A DNA stretch of 64,000 nt from Halobaculum litoreum (GTDB lineage Archaea; Halobacteriota; Halobacteria; Halobacteriales; Haloferacaceae), in contig NZ_CP126157.1 in NCBI RefSeq assembly GCF_030127125.1, positions 62,001-126,000 on the forward strand, given 5' to 3'. The notes under the pieces were generated by a model that did not search any database, was not told the DNA's origin, and was given only the letters and a program-made list of their open reading frames with translations. Positions 1-9,222 of the stretch are shown one piece after another. Position numbers and translations under genes: made by a program. Within the stretch, counting starts at the first letter, position 1. Every line of letters begins with the position of its first letter.

Positions 1-2857
1 TGGTCGCCCACCACGACGCGACGGCGGCCGGGAGTCCGCGCAGCCACGCGACCGCGCCGGCGACGGCCGCCCCGACGGCGGCTGCGACCCGTCCCGGCAC
101 CGCCCGGAGCGCCACGGCTCGCGAGCGGACGCCCACCAGCCGCCGGATCGCGGTCACGCCGCCGGTGATGGCCTCGGCGACCGCCACCAGCCCCGCCACC
201 GCGGCGTGGACCGCCCGGAGCGTCACCCGATACAGTTTGCCCGGGATCCTGCGGGGGCTGACGCCGCGCCGGTAGCCGCTCCGGACGACGACGCCCAGCA
301 GCGCGAGGAGGGCGACAGCCAGTCCGGCCGCGTTCGTCACGGCGCCGGTCAAGGTCGTCGTCGCGGTCTGCCCGTACGCGGCGACGGTGTAGGTGACGCC
401 GTTCGACGCCGACAGGGAGACGGTCGCGTTGCCGTCGACGCCGGTCTCGCCGAGCCGTGTCCCGTCCGAGCGCACGGTCGCCCCGGCCAGCGTGTCGTTA
501 CCGAGCGTCGCCGTCACGGTCACCGGCGCCGTCGGGAGCGCGAGCGGCCAGCCGACGCCGTGGTCGGCGCCCAACTCGTCGATCGAGACGGTCGTGTTCC
601 CCTCGACCGGTCCCCTACGGACGGCGAGCGTGTGATCGCCGGGCGTGCTCGGGAGGCGGATCGTGGCGCGCCCCCGTGCGTCCGTCGTCGCGACCGCCGT
701 CCCGTCGAGCAGCACGGTCGCCTCGCGCACCGGCACGTCCGCCACCGTCGCGACGACGGTCACGGAGGCGTTGCTGCGCACGTCGCCGACGAGCGAGACG
801 GTCGCGTTCGTCTCCAGCGGGTAGGTCGTCCCGTTCGGCGACTCGTCGGCCGTCGCCGTGCCCGCGGTCCCCGCGAGGTCGTCGACGGCGTCGCCCAGCG
901 AGACGCCGAAGACGGTCGGGTCGTCGCGCTCCAGCGGCGGGAGCGCGCCGCCGTCGATGGTCTCGGCGCGCTCGCCCTCGACGGTGATGTCGAGGTCGCG
1001 GGCGTACGGCACCTCGCCGACGACGGTCCCGTTCTCGTCGGTCCGCCCGACCGGTTCGCCGTTGAACGACACGCGGGCGCCGACGACGGGCTCGTCGCCG
1101 CGGGTGACGGTCACCGCCACGGTGGCGCCGGGCACCGCGGTGCGGTTCAGCGTGATGTCGACGGGCTCGGGCTCCGAGGCCGTCGACCCGTTCTCGGTTC
1201 CGTCGCTCCCGGTCGAGTCGCTCTCCTCCTCGGCGGCCTCGTCGCCGGTCTGGGTGTCGGAATCGGAGTCGTCGCCCGAGTCGGACTCCTCGCCGGAGTC
1301 GCCCTCGGACGTGTCGTCCTCGGAGTCGCTCCCGGACGTGTCGTTCTCGGTCCCGGTCGCCCCGCCGTCGCTCGTCTCCGTCCCCGAGCCGGAGCTGTCG
1401 GTCCCGCCGGTCCCGTCGCCGCTGGTCGGTGTTGCGGTTCCGGCGTCGCCGGTCGCGGTCCCGGTACCAGTCCCGCCGGTCGCGCCCGACCCGCCCGCCG
1501 TCCCGCTCGGCGTCCCGGTCACGGAGTCGGCGTCACCCGTGGCGGACGAGGGCGTCCCCTCGCCGTCGGCCCCGGACTCCGAGAGGTACGACGACGACGG
1601 CTCGCCGGTCTGCTCGGCGAAGGCGCTGCTCTCCGTCGAGAGCCGGTCGCTCGCGGGCGTCGGGTCGAAGCGAACCCAGCCGACGTCGGGGAAGTACACC
1701 TCCACCCACGCGTGGGCGTTCATCGCCCGCACCGTGTACTCGCCGTCGCCGGTGGGCTGGCCCGCCGAGTAGCCGACGACGTAGCGCGCGGGGACGTCCT
1801 GCGTCCGCAGCATCACCGTCATCGCCGTCGCGAAGTACTCGCAGTAGCCCGTCTCCATCTCGAAGAGGAACTGCTCGGTGACGGTGCCCGCCTCGGCGTC
1901 GTGCGAGGAGTTCAGCGAGTAGTCGCGGTTCGCCTCCAGCCAGCGTTCGACCGTCACGGCGGTCTCGTACGGGCTCGACGCGTTCGCCGTCAGCTCGTCG
2001 GTGAACGCCGCGACGCGGTCGCTCGACCGGTTCTCGGACAGCGTCGCGTACCGATCGGCCACCGACGACGGGTAGTCGCGGCCGGCGCTGGCGAGCACCG
2101 CGGGGTCGTCCGGCGGCGCGTACGACACGCCGGTGTACGTCGTCCCGCTCGGGAGGCCGTCGGCCGACGCGAGGCTCCGACCGGGGAGTTCGTACAGCGA
2201 GTCGGTCGGGAGCGAGACACGCGCGGGCTGCCACGCCGTCGGCACCGCGGCCGCGTCCTTTTGGAGCGTGACCCGGTAGTCGATCCGCTCGTCGCGCAGG
2301 CCCGCGGTGTCGACGGTCCCGTCGCTGGACTGGGACTCGCCCGTCCGAGCCCACCCCTGCCCGGTGTAGGCGTCGAACGCGCCGGTCCGCCAGTACGTCG
2401 GCCGGGTCGTCTCCACGACGAAGTGGACCTCGGCGCTCTGGTTCCGGAGCGCCGACTCGCCGGACTCGCCCGCCAGCGCCCCGCCGACCGACGTCGCCGA
2501 CTGCGCGCCGAGCGCGCCGAGGCCGCCGCCGGATCCGGAGCCGGCGGCGCCTGACGCGTCGCCCGACTCGTCGGTCCCCGAAGCGTCGGGGGCGCCGAGC
2601 GGGGGCGCGTCGCCGGGTGCGTCGACGCCCGCGCCGTCGACGGTGCCGAACGAGCCGTCGCCCGTGTTCCCCGGCGCCGGTTGGGCGGCCAGATCCTCGT
2701 TCGTCAACAGCGCCCGCGCCGGCGCGGGCTGGCCGCCCACGACGAACGGGAGGGCCGCCGCCGACACGACGAGCCCGAGCGCACACACCACGGTCAGGAG
2801 CGCACGGCCCCAATCGGGGCCGCTCGCGAACCGGAGGCCACCGCCGTCGTCGCTCAC
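1..2857 (-). CDS. Transglutaminase-like membrane protein (TgpA-type), partial
   Basis: The gene runs off the left edge; 952 codons are visible from a GTG start. An N-terminal membrane segment (about residues 14-36) precedes an extracytoplasmic transglutaminase/protease-fold domain with the classic triad: Cys339 in TGYCEYFAT, His382 in NAHAWVE and Asp398 in FDPTP. A long Ser/Thr/Gly/Asp-rich linker follows, then Ig-like carboxypeptidase-regulatory-type repeats and a second hydrophobic segment near the visible end. Haloarchaeal relatives often continue into a DUF4129-type tail, which would lie outside the window. The role is probably peptide cross-linking or hydrolysis at the cell surface; the substrate is unknown. 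The very high GC3 leaves a long open frame on the opposite strand that is not a gene. Confidence 0.85.
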   Translation of the reverse strand, partial: MSDDGGGLRFASGPDWGRALLTVVCALGLVVSAAALPFVVGGQPAPARALLTNEDLAAQPAPGNTGDGSFGTVDGAGVDAPGDAPPLGAPDASGTDESGDASGAAGSGSGGGLGALGAQSATSVGGALAGESGESALRNQSAEVHFVVETTRPTYWRTGAFDAYTGQGWARTGESQSSDGTVDTAGLRDERIDYRVTLQKDAAAVPTAWQPARVSLPTDSLYELPGRSLASADGLPSGTTYTGVSYAPPDDPAVLASAGRDYPSSVADRYATLSENRSSDRVAAFTDELTANASSPYETAVTVERWLEANRDYSLNSSHDAEAGTVTEQFLFEMETGYCEYFATAMTVMLRTQDVPARYVVGYSAGQPTGDGEYTVRAMNAHAWVEVYFPDVGWVRFDPTPASDRLSTESSAFAEQTGEPSSSYLSESGADGEGTPSSATGDADSVTGTPSGTAGGSGATGGTGTGTATGDAGTATPTSGDGTGGTDSSGSGTETSDGGATGTENDTSGSDSEDDTSEGDSGEESDSGDDSDSDTQTGDEAAEEESDSTGSDGTENGSTASEPEPVDITLNRTAVPGATVAVTVTRGDEPVVGARVSFNGEPVGRTDENGTVVGEVPYARDLDITVEGERAETIDGGALPPLERDDPTVFGVSLGDAVDDLAGTAGTATADESPNGTTYPLETNATVSLVGDVRSNASVTVVATVADVPVREATVLLDGTAVATTDARGRATIRLPSTPGDHTLAVRRGPVEGNTTVSIDELGADHGVGWPLALPTAPVTVTATLGNDTLAGATVRSDGTRLGETGVDGNATVSLSASNGVTYTVAAYGQTATTTLTGAVTNAAGLAVALLALLGVVVRSGYRRGVSPRRIPGKLYRVTLRAVHAAVAGLVAVAEAITGGVTAIRRLVGVRSRAVALRAVPGRVAAAVGAAVAGAVAWLRGLPAAVASWWAT

Positions 2858-3046
2858 GGGGCGGTCACCACCGAAACTGGAAGCGGAGGAACCATTCGTT
2901 GCCTGATGGGTTCTCGGTCCCCCTCAAATACGTACGGGTCTCGGTGTTGCGAGTGATAGGCGGCGTCCGGCGCCACCGGCGGCGACGGTGACCCACGCGT
3001 GCGCGTCGGCGAAACTTACTCCACGCTCCGGTGTTTCCGCGCCCGT

Positions 3047-4375
3047 ATGCGTCGTCGAGAACTCTGTCGCTGGCTCGGCGTGGGGGGCGTGGCGAGCGCC
3101 ACCGGCTGTCTCGGCACCCGGGGACGACGGACGGCCGACGCCACGGGGTCGACGGACGGCACCGGGTCCGGGGCCACGGCCGCGGACTGGCCCACGTTCG
3201 GCTTCGACGGCCGACACTCCGGCGTCAACGACGCCGGCGACGGCCCCCGAACCGATGCCGTCGCGTGGAGAGGGATCGGCTACGCCCCCACGGTGCTGTG
3301 TGCCCCGACGGTTCGCGACGGCACCGTGTACGTCGGGAGCGCCGCGAACGCCGTCCACGCGTTCGACGCGACGACCGGCGAGGAGCGCTGGAGCTCGCCC
3401 ACCACGAGCTACGTCGAGACCGCCCCGACGGTCGTCGACGGGACCGTCTACACGGCCGACGCCGACGGCGTCGTCTTCGCGCTCGGAACGGACGGCGAGC
3501 GGCGGTGGACGTTCGAGACGAACACGAACCTCCACAGCAGCGCGGTCGCCGTCCACGAGGGGACGCTGTTCGTCGGCACCGCCGGGACGATGCCCGCGGT
3601 CGCCAGCGGCGACACCGACGGGAGCAAAGCGGGGACGGCGCTCGCCCTCGACACCGCGACCGGAGCGCGGCAGTGGACCTACACCGGGCCGACCGACTGG
3701 TTCACCGGGCCGGCCGTCGGCGGCGGCCGCGTCTACTTCGGCAACCACGACGGCAGCGTGGTCGCGCTCGACCCGGCGACCGGCGCGGAGCTGTGGACGT
3801 GGGACGGCGGCGGCGAGCACGCGGGCGTGCTCGCGCCACCCGCGTACGCCGACGGGACGGTGTACGTCGGGGTCCACGTCGACGGGCGGCTCGTCGCGCT
3901 CGACGCCGCGTCGGGGACGCTTCGGTGGGAGACGGACCTGCGGGCGTCGAACGTCAAGTCCTCGCCGGCGGTCGACGACGACCGCGTGTACGTCGCCGCG
4001 ACCGGATCGGAGGCGACGGACTACGACGCGCCCGGCGAGTCGACGCCGACTCCCACGCCCCGTGAGACGTCGGACGACGGCGCGGCGGGGATGCCGACCG
4101 TCGACGTCAGCGGGAGCGTGTTCGCCCTCTCGCGGAACGGCGGCGACATCGAGTGGCGCTACGAGACCGACCACGACTTCCGGTCGTCGCCGGCCGTCGT
4201 CGACGACCGGGTGTACATTGGGGGCGGCGACCGCTTTCTCGCGCTCTCGCGAGCCGACGGCGCCGAACAGTGGCACGTCTCCGTCGACGACTTCGTCGAA
4301 TCGTCGCCGGCGGTCGCCGGCGGCCGGGCGTACATCGGGTCCGCCGACGGTCACCTCTACTGCATCGGCGAGTGA
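3047..4375 (+). CDS. PQQ-like beta-propeller lipoprotein
   Basis: This 442-residue protein starts MRRREL and has a twin-arginine-like N-terminus followed by a lipobox (SATGC), so it is probably exported and lipid-anchored outside the cell. The rest consists of repeated blades of the type VYVGS..., ALD..TG...W and SSPAVVDD, typical of the PQQ/quinoprotein beta-propeller fold (BamB-like). I see no active site for cofactor chemistry, so a binding or scaffold role is more likely than dehydrogenase activity. An upstream in-frame start at 2999 exists, but the residues it adds do not look like a signal peptide, so the ATG at 3047 is preferred. It is divergent from the transglutaminase-like gene and convergent with the CPBP gene. 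Confidence 0.85.
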   Translation: MRRRELCRWLGVGGVASATGCLGTRGRRTADATGSTDGTGSGATAADWPTFGFDGRHSGVNDAGDGPRTDAVAWRGIGYAPTVLCAPTVRDGTVYVGSAANAVHAFDATTGEERWSSPTTSYVETAPTVVDGTVYTADADGVVFALGTDGERRWTFETNTNLHSSAVAVHEGTLFVGTAGTMPAVASGDTDGSKAGTALALDTATGARQWTYTGPTDWFTGPAVGGGRVYFGNHDGSVVALDPATGAELWTWDGGGEHAGVLAPPAYADGTVYVGVHVDGRLVALDAASGTLRWETDLRASNVKSSPAVDDDRVYVAATGSEATDYDAPGESTPTPTPRETSDDGAAGMPTVDVSGSVFALSRNGGDIEWRYETDHDFRSSPAVVDDRVYIGGGDRFLALSRADGAEQWHVSVDDFVESSPAVAGGRAYIGSADGHLYCIGE

Positions 4376-4404
4376 CGCCGCCGAGGGTCCGGGCGAGCGA
4401 CCCG

Positions 4405-5280
4405 CTATCGGTCGGATCGCAGCGCCGTCCCGAACCCCCGTCGCTGGTGGATGAGCAGCGCGACCACGGCGAGCGTCGGGATCCCGATGACCAGTCCGAG
4501 GAGGCCCTCGCCGCTGACGAGGATCACCTGCCCGGCGATGAACCCCTCGACGTTCGTGTAGACGTTGCCGAGGACGAACGGGTTGAGGAGGTTCCACGTC
4601 AGGTGAAGCACCACCGGCGGGAGGACACTCCCGTCCGAGATGTAGTAGGCGTACGAGAAGGGGTACGCGGCGACGGCCAACACCGCGCCCATCTGGATGA
4701 GCGAGGTCGTCAGCGGGTCCCCGAGGTCGGTCGCTCGCGCGCCGAAGTACAGCGCCGGGAAGTGGTACAGCGCCCAGACCGTGCCCACCAGCGCGGTGGC
4801 CACCATCGGCCCGAACCGCGCGGTCAACTCCGGGAGCAGGTACCCGCGCCAGCCGAGTTCCTCGCCGTAGCTGAGTGCGCCGGCGAAGACCAGAAACACC
4901 GGAAAGAGGAACACGGGGCCGGCGTAGCTGAACTCGCCCCCGCCGGGCACGTACGTCCCCAGCCCGGTCGACAACGCGACGGCCGCCGCGACCGCGATGA
5001 ACAGGACCGGGAACCCGATCGCGAACGCGAGCGACCTGCGCGTCGCTCCGCGGAACGACTCGACGACCGTCCGCCGGACGGACTGCCCTTCGATCCGACG
5101 GAGGACGATGGCCGTCAGTGCGGGAGTGACCATGATCGGGACCGTCGTCACGCCGGAGACGGTGTCGACGATCGTCGCCGCGGCGACCGTTCCGCTCACC
5201 GCGAGGGTGACGACGACGAACGCGGCGAGATGCGACCCGGGAACGTCGGCGTCGACGCCGTGGAGCCCCTCAGTCGCCAT
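4405..5280 (-). CDS. CPBP family intramembrane metalloprotease
   Basis: A 291-residue polytopic membrane protein with about eight hydrophobic segments. It carries the CPBP (Abi, type II CAAX prenyl endopeptidase) signature: EELGWRGYLLPEL (motif 1, with the Glu-Glu pair and Arg), a middle His in ALYHFPA (motif 2) and HLTWN (motif 3, metal-binding His and Asn). Family members cleave prenylated or other membrane substrates, and some protect against bacteriocins. The substrate here cannot be predicted. The ATG at 5280 is chosen because the residues encoded upstream (to 5310) are polar and atypical. It ends 29 bp from the convergent beta-propeller gene. Confidence 0.85.
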   Translation of the reverse strand: MATEGLHGVDADVPGSHLAAFVVVTLAVSGTVAAATIVDTVSGVTTVPIMVTPALTAIVLRRIEGQSVRRTVVESFRGATRRSLAFAIGFPVLFIAVAAAVALSTGLGTYVPGGGEFSYAGPVFLFPVFLVFAGALSYGEELGWRGYLLPELTARFGPMVATALVGTVWALYHFPALYFGARATDLGDPLTTSLIQMGAVLAVAAYPFSYAYYISDGSVLPPVVLHLTWNLLNPFVLGNVYTNVEGFIAGQVILVSGEGLLGLVIGIPTLAVVALLIHQRRGFGTALRSDR

Positions 5281-5471
5281 CTCCGTACCGGGAACGCACC
5301 GTCCGCGCACCGGAGCGCTGGGTCCGCCGAGTGTGACGTGGGAAACTCATCGAGTCACCGTACGGGACGAGGAATTGTTGTCGCACCGACAAAAATCGAT
5401 CCCGGTTGACCACGGTCCGGTAACGTCCCCGAGTACCAGAGGTTCGCTCGGACCCCCGCCTGATCGGACAA

Positions 5472-5882
5472 TCACCCCCGCAGGGTGTCGGTAACGGTGA
5501 CAGTGAGCCCGCCGATGGCCGCCGCAAGCGGAACCGTAAGGAGGGCGACGACGAGGGCGATGCCACCGCCGACGAGGAGATAGAACACGACGAACCCGGT
5601 GCCCTGACCGCCGAAGAGCAGCACCCACAGGCCCGAAACGACGAGCAGCGCGGCCGACCGGATCGCCTCGGCCAGCGCGACGAGGCTAACGGTTTCACGG
5701 AGCCCGGCCCTCGAGAGGAGCCCACCGGCGATCCCGACACAGACCGCTCCGACGACGGCGGTACGGAAGGCGAACGTCGCTTCAGGTACGGTCACGGCGG
5801 CGGCGAACCCCCCGACGAGCCCGACCACCACACAGACTCCGACGTAGCTCCGAGTGGCACCCACTACAGTGTCTGCGCCCAT
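5472..5882 (-). CDS. Small four-helix membrane protein
   Basis: A 136-residue protein starting MGADTVVGATRS with four clear hydrophobic segments (roughly residues 13-33, 40-60, 75-95 and 100-125) and short polar loops. I do not recognise the family; similar short multi-pass proteins are common in haloarchaea. The same frame stays open upstream to 6485, but that part is Arg/Ser-rich shadow sequence overlapping the permease gene, so the ATG at 5882 is the sensible start. It probably has its own promoter, being separated from the transporter gene by about 175 bp that includes a hairpin (CCGGCGATTCGCCGG) near 5936. Confidence 0.7.
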   Translation of the reverse strand: MGADTVVGATRSYVGVCVVVGLVGGFAAAVTVPEATFAFRTAVVGAVCVGIAGGLLSRAGLRETVSLVALAEAIRSAALLVVSGLWVLLFGGQGTGFVVFYLLVGGGIALVVALLTVPLAAAIGGLTVTVTDTLRG

Positions 5883-6057
5883 CGTATCACCGAGGCGGAC
5901 GGTCGGGTGATAACACTCCCGGTGGGTAGTACTCCCGGCGATTCGCCGGAGCGTTCGACCAGACTGCAGCGGGACAGCCTCCGCCCCGACTTCCCGGCGC
6001 AACGTCGAGCGGTGCCGAACGGTGGCCGCGGGGGTTGCTCGCTCCCCCGGACACCGA

Positions 6058-8298
6058 TTACGCGAACAGCCGTTCGCGTAGTGTCCGCTTGCGCGGGCGC
6101 TCGGCGAGTAGGACGTTCGAGTCGAGCTCGTCGAGCACGGACAGCCGTAGCGACCCGCGGACGACCCGCGACAGCAGGCCCCGCTCGGTCGCCCCGACGA
6201 GCACGAGCGTTCGCGACTCCGCGGCCGCGCCGATCGCCGCCTCGACGTCGCCGGTCTCCACGATGAGCTCGGCGTCGGCGAGGTCGTGGTCGGCAGCCCA
6301 CTCCGACAGGAACGCCTCCCCCTCGTCGACGTCGTCGGCGACGTGGAGGACGGCGATGCGCGCGCCGACGGTCTCGTGGAGCGCCCGCGCCACCTCCGCC
6401 GAGAGGTCGGAGGAGTGACCGCCGGCGGTCGGGACGAGCACCTCGCTGGGGTCGAACGCCCCGTCGTCGAGGACGAGCACGTCACAGGGCAGGTCGTGGG
6501 TCAACTCGTCGAGCCGCCCCTCGACGCGCCCGCCGGCGAGTCTGGTGCCGCCGTTGCCCATCACCAGGCGGTCGACCTCGTGGTCGCGCGCGAAGTCGAA
6601 CACCTCCGCGAGGCCCTGGTGGGACAGCACCGTCCGCGTCTCCACCGGCACACCCAGGCGCTCGGCGTCGGCCCGCGCGTCCTCGAGCAGGCCCGCCGAC
6701 GTGCGGGAGATGCGGTCGCGCTGTTCGGCCGCCGCCTCCAGCGAGGTCTGGTCCGGCACCTGGATCACGTGCGTCGCCAGCAGTCGCCCGCCGTCGTGGT
6801 CGGCGAGCGCGGCGCCGAGCGTCACGAGCGCTCGTTCGGTGCGCGGGTTCGACAGCGCGACCATCGTCGTCGGGGTGTCGTCCCGCCCCGAGCCGTCCGG
6901 TGCGACCGTCGCGGCCGCGTTCACGACCGATGGCGGGAGGTCGTCGCCACGCTCGAGGACGTACTGGCCCAACAGGCCACGACGGGTCGTCTGCCTGCGG
7001 GCGTACACGACGTACCACACCACGGCCACGAGGACGAACACGCCCGACAGGAGCAGCTCCGTCTGCCCGACGAACGCCAGGAGGCCCAGCGACAGGACGA
7101 ACCCCAGCGCCGGCGTCAGCGGGTACAGCGGGACGCGGAACGCCGGGTCGTACTCGGGGTCGGTCTCGCGGAAGACGACGAGCGCGACGTTCATCAGCGC
7201 GTACACGACGAGGTGCAGGACGCTGGCCGCCTTCGCCAACACCTCGATGTCGCGCCCCAACGCCGCGATGAACACGACGATCACCGCCCCGGTGACGAGG
7301 ATCGAGCGGTAGGGCGTCGCGTACGAGGGGTGGATCTCGTTGAGCCAGTTGGAGACGATCCGGTCGCGACCCATCGCGAAGTTGATCCGCGCGGACGCGA
7401 GGATCGACGCGTTCGCGCTCGAGGCGGTCGCCAACAGCGCGCCGAGCGTCACGACCGTGACGGCCAGCCCGGCGAACCCGCCGGGGAACGCGACCTGCGT
7501 GGCCTGCGTCAGCGGCGCCGACTGGCTCAGCTCCGGCCAGGGGACGACGCCGAGCATGATGCTCACCAGCACCGCGTAGAGGACGGTGACGATCACGACG
7601 CTCCCGACGATCGCGAGCGGCAGGTTCCGCCCGGGGTTCTTCAGCTCCTCGGCGACCGTCGCGATCTTCGCGTAGCCGAGGAACGAGACGAACACGAGCG
7701 CCGTCCCGGGGAGGATCGCCCCGTAGCCGAACGGCGCCGCGCCGCCCTCGCCCAGCAACGTCGCGAGGTCGAACGACAGCCACCCCTGCACCGCGAACAG
7801 GGTGAGGATGCCCAACAGGAGCGTGACGATCACCGTCTGCACGCCGCCGGTCTCCTTCGCGCCGACGTAGTTGACGCCGACGAACACGGCGCCGGCGACG
7901 AGCGCGCCCACCTGCACTTCCGAGAGGAACAGCACCTCCGGCAACGGGACGAGCGTCGCGAGGTACTGGCCGAAGCCGATGCTGTAGAACGCCGACGCGA
8001 ACGCCAGCCCGATCCAGTCGCCGAGGCCCGCGATCGAGCCGAACAGCGGCCCGAGTGCGCGGTTGACGTAGTAGTAGCCACCGCCGGCCTTCGGCATCGC
8101 CGTCCCGAGTTCGGACACCGAGAGGGCGTTGACGAGCGCGATCAGCCCGCCCACGACGAACGACACGACCACCACCGGCCCGGCGGTGCTGGCGGCGACG
8201 CCGGGGAGCACGAAGATGCCGGCGCCGACCATCGTCCCGATGCCGATGGTGAGCGCCGACACCAGTCCGAGGTCTTTCGCCAGCTCCTCGTCGCTCAT
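6058..8298 (-). CDS. APC-family amino acid permease with C-terminal UspA domains
   Basis: A 746-residue fusion. The first roughly 430 residues form a 12-helix APC-superfamily transporter beginning with the glycine-rich helix-1 motif GIGTMVGAGIFVLPG, which binds the substrate carboxylate in this family. The C-terminal part (about 450-746) holds two universal-stress-protein modules; the second contains VLVGATERGLLSRVVRGS, close to the UspA nucleotide-binding G-2xG-9xG(S/T) signature. The Usp modules are expected in the cytoplasm and may sense ATP or AMP to gate transport. The start overlaps the stop of the upstream uspA gene by 4 bp (ATGA), so the two are co-transcribed and possibly translationally coupled. 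Confidence 0.9.
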   Translation of the reverse strand: MSDEELAKDLGLVSALTIGIGTMVGAGIFVLPGVAASTAGPVVVVSFVVGGLIALVNALSVSELGTAMPKAGGGYYYVNRALGPLFGSIAGLGDWIGLAFASAFYSIGFGQYLATLVPLPEVLFLSEVQVGALVAGAVFVGVNYVGAKETGGVQTVIVTLLLGILTLFAVQGWLSFDLATLLGEGGAAPFGYGAILPGTALVFVSFLGYAKIATVAEELKNPGRNLPLAIVGSVVIVTVLYAVLVSIMLGVVPWPELSQSAPLTQATQVAFPGGFAGLAVTVVTLGALLATASSANASILASARINFAMGRDRIVSNWLNEIHPSYATPYRSILVTGAVIVVFIAALGRDIEVLAKAASVLHLVVYALMNVALVVFRETDPEYDPAFRVPLYPLTPALGFVLSLGLLAFVGQTELLLSGVFVLVAVVWYVVYARRQTTRRGLLGQYVLERGDDLPPSVVNAAATVAPDGSGRDDTPTTMVALSNPRTERALVTLGAALADHDGGRLLATHVIQVPDQTSLEAAAEQRDRISRTSAGLLEDARADAERLGVPVETRTVLSHQGLAEVFDFARDHEVDRLVMGNGGTRLAGGRVEGRLDELTHDLPCDVLVLDDGAFDPSEVLVPTAGGHSSDLSAEVARALHETVGARIAVLHVADDVDEGEAFLSEWAADHDLADAELIVETGDVEAAIGAAAESRTLVLVGATERGLLSRVVRGSLRLSVLDELDSNVLLAERPRKRTLRERLFA

Positions 8299-8765
8299 GA
8301 GTCGACCTCCCGCCGTCCGGCCGGCGACGGATCGGGCCCCGTCCCGTCGTCGGTCGGCGGCAGCGAGACGATCGGCAGATCCGGGTCGGAGACCAGCCGG
8401 GTCGCGGTGTCACCGGTCAACAGCCGCAGGAGTCGGCTCCCGCCGCGGGGGTGGAAGGCGACCGCCGTGGCCCCGACGTCGATCGCCGTCTTGACGATGG
8501 TCTCGGCGACGTCCGTCCCGAAGGCGATACGCGTCCCGGTCGGCACCGTCCCGTCGATCCGCGCCGCGGCGACCGCGAGGAACGCCTCCGCGTCCGCGCG
8601 CCGCTTCGCCATCGGCGCCTTGTCGACCACGCCGCCGCCCTTCTCGATGACGTGGACGAGCGTGATGCGGTCGACGTGTCGCAGGTGCGGCCCGAGCGCG
8701 TCGACCGTCGCGACGGCGTCGTCGGCGTTCGCGACGGGAACCGCGAGGTGGCTGAACGCACGCAT
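8295..8765 (-). CDS. Universal stress protein UspA-like
   Basis: A 156-residue single-domain Usp-fold protein (HLAVPVANADDAVATVDAL at the N-terminus, AVAFHPRGGSRLLRLLTGDTATRLV near the end). The terminal G-x(n)-G-x(n)-T segment fits the family's phosphate-binding loop, though somewhat degenerate. It overlaps the permease-Usp gene by 4 bp, so it probably interacts with or regulates that transporter. A very short reading frame ends 3 bp upstream of its start. Expression likely begins at the TATA-like box near 8955. Confidence 0.85.
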   Translation of the reverse strand: MRAFSHLAVPVANADDAVATVDALGPHLRHVDRITLVHVIEKGGGVVDKAPMAKRRADAEAFLAVAAARIDGTVPTGTRIAFGTDVAETIVKTAIDVGATAVAFHPRGGSRLLRLLTGDTATRLVSDPDLPIVSLPPTDDGTGPDPSPAGRREVDS

Positions 8766-8768
8766 CGA

Positions 8769-8930
8769 TCAGCCACCTCCGGGGGACCGGGTCGAGTGAC
8801 CCGTCACGAGTGAGGCCCCGCCGGTATCGGTAGCACCGCCGTCGTGCCCGTCGCTGCCGGTCCGTCGACGTGCTGTCGTGGTCCGTGGCGGTTCGTCGGC
8901 CCGAGTGCTGTCGACCGTCTCGCGGTCCAT
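8769..8930 (-). CDS. Possible 53-residue leaderless peptide upstream of uspA
   Basis: The frame starts at an ATG (MDRETVDSTR...) and stops 3 bp before the uspA start. The ATG lies about 26 bp downstream of the TATA-like box at 8950-8961, the spacing expected for a leaderless haloarchaeal mRNA whose first base is the A of the ATG. The peptide is hydrophilic, rich in Thr, Arg and Gly, with no recognisable domain. It may be a translated leader that couples expression to uspA, or this stretch may simply be an untranslated leader. Codon content does not decide the matter. Confidence 0.35.
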   Translation of the reverse strand: MDRETVDSTRADEPPRTTTARRRTGSDGHDGGATDTGGASLVTGHSTRSPGGG

Positions 8931-8949
8931 GCTCAGCCGATGTGCCGAG

Positions 8950-8961
8950 ATGATATAAACA
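8950..8961 (-). promoter_or_regulatory. TATA-like box for the Usp-permease operon
   Basis: Read on the minus strand this is GTTTATATCATC, the best TATA match in the 8931-9222 divergent region. It sits 26-27 bp from the ATG at 8930. The flanking DNA (about 8950-9015) is much more AT-rich than its surroundings, as expected for a haloarchaeal divergent promoter region. Confidence 0.55.
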
Positions 8962-9222
8962 CGCGCATTTTCTTTTCGAAACCGAATTTATTGGCCACTC
9001 AATTTTTCATTATCGAATCTCCGTCGTGGTCCTCGGACTCGGTTGCGTCCGCGGTGTGGCGCGAGTCACGCGCGGCGGCATCGGCCGACGGGACGCTCCG
9101 TCCCCGCCGTGCGGCCGAGCGAGCGGTGACCGCTCCACCGGCGCCGGTCCCCGCACCGCTCTGAGGAACTACTATACGGCGGTGTCGCGTACTCGGTTGC
9201 GAAATCGAACCCCAACGCCCCA

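Noticed and set aside
206..2554. 782-codon open frame on the plus strand
   Set aside because: Antisense to the transglutaminase-like gene. High GC3 removes stops; its composition (Arg, Gly, Val, Pro) is that of a shadow, and the minus frame has a clear catalytic triad.
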